From positions 1 to 64,000 of the forward strand of contig JAODUO010001375.1 in NCBI GenBank assembly GCA_025642075.2: a stretch of DNA of 64,000 bases, written 5' to 3'. Positions within the stretch are counted from its first letter, which is position 1. Every line of letters starts with the position of its first letter. Below the pieces are notes generated by a model. The model had not been told where the DNA came from, did not search any database, and saw only the letters and a list, made by a program, of their open reading frames with translations. The stretch comes from Ridgeia piscesae (taxonomy: Eukaryota; Annelida; Polychaeta; Sabellida; Siboglinidae). Positions 61,471 through 64,000 of the stretch are shown here, one piece after another. A program made the translations under genes and the position numbers.

Positions 61471-62105
61471 CGAGGAAATATATTTTTTTACCAATATTAA
61501 CAACAGCTTCTATATTCCTTTTATCTCTTTGTGTTGTAACCTCAAAAATGTAGTATCACTGAGCTAGATACACACACTGTCAGCGTGCACACATATCAAC
61601 CAATTAATTGGTGTTAACATAAACTGCCAATTACATTTTGGATCTGTTGATTGGTATGTTTGAATTTTATTTCTTAGGTCTTAATATATCAATTAAGGCA
61701 AATTTTTATTTTAATTGGTGGTCAGCTTAGTCCATGCAAAAACCACAAATGAAGAAAGAAGCTGGCACAAGTTTGATAACACATCAGCCGGGCGGGTGCT
61801 GGTGTCAAGTCCTGCCCTGACAGATGGCAGTCTGTAAGCCAATAAGAAAGCATGATGTGATCAAATGACATTGGCTTGGAAATATTTGTTAGTAGTCATG
61901 CCAGTTCTGGCCACACATTTTAATATTTTACTTTTATCTTCACTGGCCTGATGGAACATCAATGTCTCGTAGTATATCATTTTCAAGTGGTCTGCCATTG
62001 ACCATCATAGATGTTTTCACATGTTCAGTGGTATAATTACCAGTGCCACAATTGCCCACAAATAAACATAATTTCTGTCTACTCTGTCCCACTCCAAGCA
62101 AACAC
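61471..62105. other. Unique spacer between two large arrays
   Basis: AT-rich. Its only protein-like item is the 45-codon minus-strand frame at 61940-62074. Confidence 0.45.
61940..62074 (-). CDS. Unrecognised exon-like frame
   Basis: Minus strand, after an AG acceptor-like site (GAGTAGACAG), the frame reads KLCLFVGNCGTGNYTTEHVK, then MMVNGRPLENDILRDIDVPS to a stop. The polypyrimidine tract is poor and the length is near what chance allows, but residue usage is protein-like. It lies 30 bp from the start of the 39-bp array. Family unknown. Confidence 0.25.
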   Translation of the reverse strand, partial: KLCLFVGNCGTGNYTTEHVKTSMMVNGRPLENDILRDIDVPSGQ

Positions 62106-62107
62106 TC

Positions 62108-63553
62108 TCAGGTTTTGTTAAATTAACATGCTTCCACTAGCAGCATCACTCTCTGGTTTTGTTAACATGCTTCCACTAGCAGCATCACTCTCTGGTTTTG
62201 TTAAATTAACATGCTTCCACTAGCAGCATCACTCTCTGGTTTTGTTAACATGCTTCCACTAGCAGCATCACTCTCAGGTTTTGTTAAATTAACATGCTTC
62301 CACTAGCAGCATCACTCTCAGGTTTTGGTAACATGCTTCCACTAGCAGCATCACTCTCAGGTTTTGTTAACATGCTTCCACTAGCAGCATCACTCTCTGA
62401 TTTTGTTAACATGCTTCCACTAGCAGCATCACTCTCTGGTTTTGTTAACATGCGTCCACTAGCAGCATCAATCTCAGGTTTTGTTAACATGCTTCCACTA
62501 GCAGCATCACTCTCTGGTTTTGTTAACATGCTTCCACTAGCAGCATCACTCTCTGGTTTTATTAACATGCTTCCACTAGCAGCATCACTCTCTGGTTTTG
62601 TTAACATGCTTCCACTAGCAGCATCACTCTCAGGTTTTGTTAACATGCGTCCACTAGCAGCATCAATCTCAGGTTTTGTTAACATGCTTCCACTAGCAGC
62701 ATCACTCTCTGGTTTTGTTAACATGCTTCCACTAGCAGCATCACTCTCTGGTTTTGTTAACATGCTTCCACTAGCAGCATCACTCTCTGGTTTTGTTAAC
62801 ATGCTTCCACTAGCAGCATCACTCTCTGGTTTTGTTAACATGCTTCCACTAGCAGCATCACTCTCAGGTTTTGTTAACATGCTTCCACTAACAGCATCAC
62901 TCTCAGGTTTTGTTAACATGCTTCCACTAGCAGCATCACTCTCAGGTTTTAACATGCTTCTACTAGCAGCATCACTCTCAGGTTTTGTTAACATGCTTCT
63001 ACTAGCAGCATCACTCTCAGGTTTTGTTAACATGCTTCCACTAGCAGCATCACTCTCAGGTTTTGTTAACATGCTTCTACTAGCAGCATCACTCTCAGGT
63101 TTTGTTAACATGCTTCCACTAGCAGCATCACTCTCAGGTTTTGTTAACATGCTTCTACTAGCAGCATCACTCTCTGGTTTTGTTAACATGCTTCCACTAG
63201 CAGCATCACTCTCAGGTTTTGTTAACATGCTTCCACTAGCAGCATCACTCTCAGGTTTTGTTAACATGCTTCCACTAGCAGCATCACTCTCTGGTTTTGT
63301 TAACATGCTTCCACTAGCAGCATCACTCTCTGGTTTTGTTAACATGCTTCCACTAGCAGCATCACTCTCAGGTTTTATTAACATGCTTCCACTAGCAGCA
63401 TCACTCTCAGGTTTTATTAACATGCTTCCACTAGCAGCATCACTCTCTGGTTTTGTTAACATGCTTCCACTAGCAGCATCACTCTCTGGTTTTGTTAACA
63501 TGCTTCCACTAGCAGCATCACTCTCAGGTTTTGTTAACATGCTTCCACTAACA
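62108..63553. repeat. 39-bp minisatellite, about 36 copies
   Basis: The unit is GCTTCCACTAGCAGCATCAC plus TCTCAGGTTTTGTTAACAT. Left-hand copies have an extra TAAAT or an irregular length. The period is a multiple of three, so one frame on each strand stays open for over 1.3 kb (13-residue repeats ESDAASGSMLTKP on minus and LPLAASLSGFVNM on plus). The commonest variant (TCAGG/TCTGG) is silent in both frames and so does not reveal a coding strand. Confidence 0.96.
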
Positions 63554-63554
63554 G

Positions 63555-63672
63555 CATCACCACAAGGTCCATACACGAGTCCCAACAACCTGATAGCAGC
63601 ACTAGCGATGAGGAACATTTGAGGACTTCATGCACTGCCACTGAGGCCAGCATAACTATTGATTTCTCATAG
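63555..63672 (+). CDS. Candidate terminal exon at the edge of the 39-bp array
   Basis: Plus strand: TTAAC branch-point-like sequence and GCTTCCACTAACAG acceptor, then ITTRSIHESQQPDSSTSDEE, ending TEASITIDFS and a stop. An AATAAA follows at about 63931. The acceptor equals the repeat unit's own CCACTAGCAG. A hydrophilic tail of this sort could be the C-terminus of a receptor or channel, but no family is recognised. Confidence 0.3.
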
Positions 63673-64000
63673 TATGGAAATGGCTTAAAAATTTTGTTTT
63701 GTATTGTTATAAAACTTAGTGAAGTTGCATATTTTTACCAGAGAATTTCATAAATGCACTAGCCAAAGCATCAGGACTCCTGCTGAATGTAGGCTCATGC
63801 TGAATCTCTGAATTGCATTACAAGTTTCGTTTTTTCATTCATGCAAAGAATTCATAAACAAAGCTAGATTGTGGTTGCTTATAAAATGTCAAAATTTGGA
63901 GAAAGAAAATATTGTTTTAATGCAATATTTAAATAAAATGGAATTAACATTTTTCAATAACATAATGTTGAAAGCAACAGTTGCTAGACCAAATGTTGAA
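63673..64000. other. AT-rich flank
   Basis: Nothing beyond a possible polyadenylation signal near 63931. Confidence 0.5.

Noticed and set aside
61367..61567. Receptor-like helix in the frame LLSFVTEEIYFFTNINNSFY
   Set aside because: Hydrophobic and after an acceptor look-alike, but half of it is repeat unit, it has no good donor, and it matches no conserved receptor motif I can name.

Overview
The window looks like nuclear DNA of an invertebrate animal. I lean towards a lophotrochozoan such as a mollusc or annelid, but that is inference from gene and retroelement style. Genes are split by GT-AG introns. The recognisable proteins are animal families: ZFYVE21, a SERTA-domain protein, a kelch membrane protein and a PLEKHH-like MyTH4-FERM protein. 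Several decayed non-LTR retrotransposons are present. Roughly a quarter of the window is tandem minisatellite with units of about 17-74 bp, plus long TA, CA, GTA and GAGT runs. Most long open frames are by-products of these arrays.

Layout. 1-17.8 kb: no securely identified gene. It holds two very large arrays (42/43 bp at 0.66-4.1 kb and 26 bp at 5.9-8.2 kb), two LINE remnants, a two-copy dispersed repeat and simple repeats. 17.8-32.6 kb: a complete seven-exon ZFYVE21 orthologue on the minus strand. It was reconstructed exon by exon, all splice phases agree, and it encodes 232 residues. Its introns carry minisatellites, a nested pair of inverted-repeat transposons and an 856-bp tandem duplication. 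34.1-39.2 kb: a two-exon plus-strand gene for a secreted-then-anchored six-blade kelch protein, with a minisatellite in its 3' region. 39.4-40.6 kb: a 32-bp array and a CA run of more than 250 bp. 40.9-46.3 kb: a CpG-rich block with a SERTA-domain gene on the plus strand. A TATA box and a DR1 nuclear-receptor-type site lie upstream, and a 28-bp array lies downstream. 46.3-54.2 kb: mostly non-coding, with 31-bp arrays. 54.5-55.0 kb: the last two exons of a PLEKHH1/2-like gene on the minus strand. 55.1-64 kb: a transposon copy, four more arrays, a LINE tail and a few weakly supported exons.

The most unusual observation concerns the ZFYVE21 minisatellites, which are built from the gene's own splice junctions. 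The 63-bp array repeats the exon 6 donor with its exon flank. The 47-bp array repeats the exon 5 donor. The 37-bp array repeats the exon 5 acceptor plus the first ten exon bases. Exon 5 therefore sits between an array of donor copies and an array of acceptor copies. Similar arrangements are possible, but less certain, at 60.3 kb and 63.5 kb. This suggests that arrays here repeatedly start at intron-exon boundaries, leaving many decoy splice sites.
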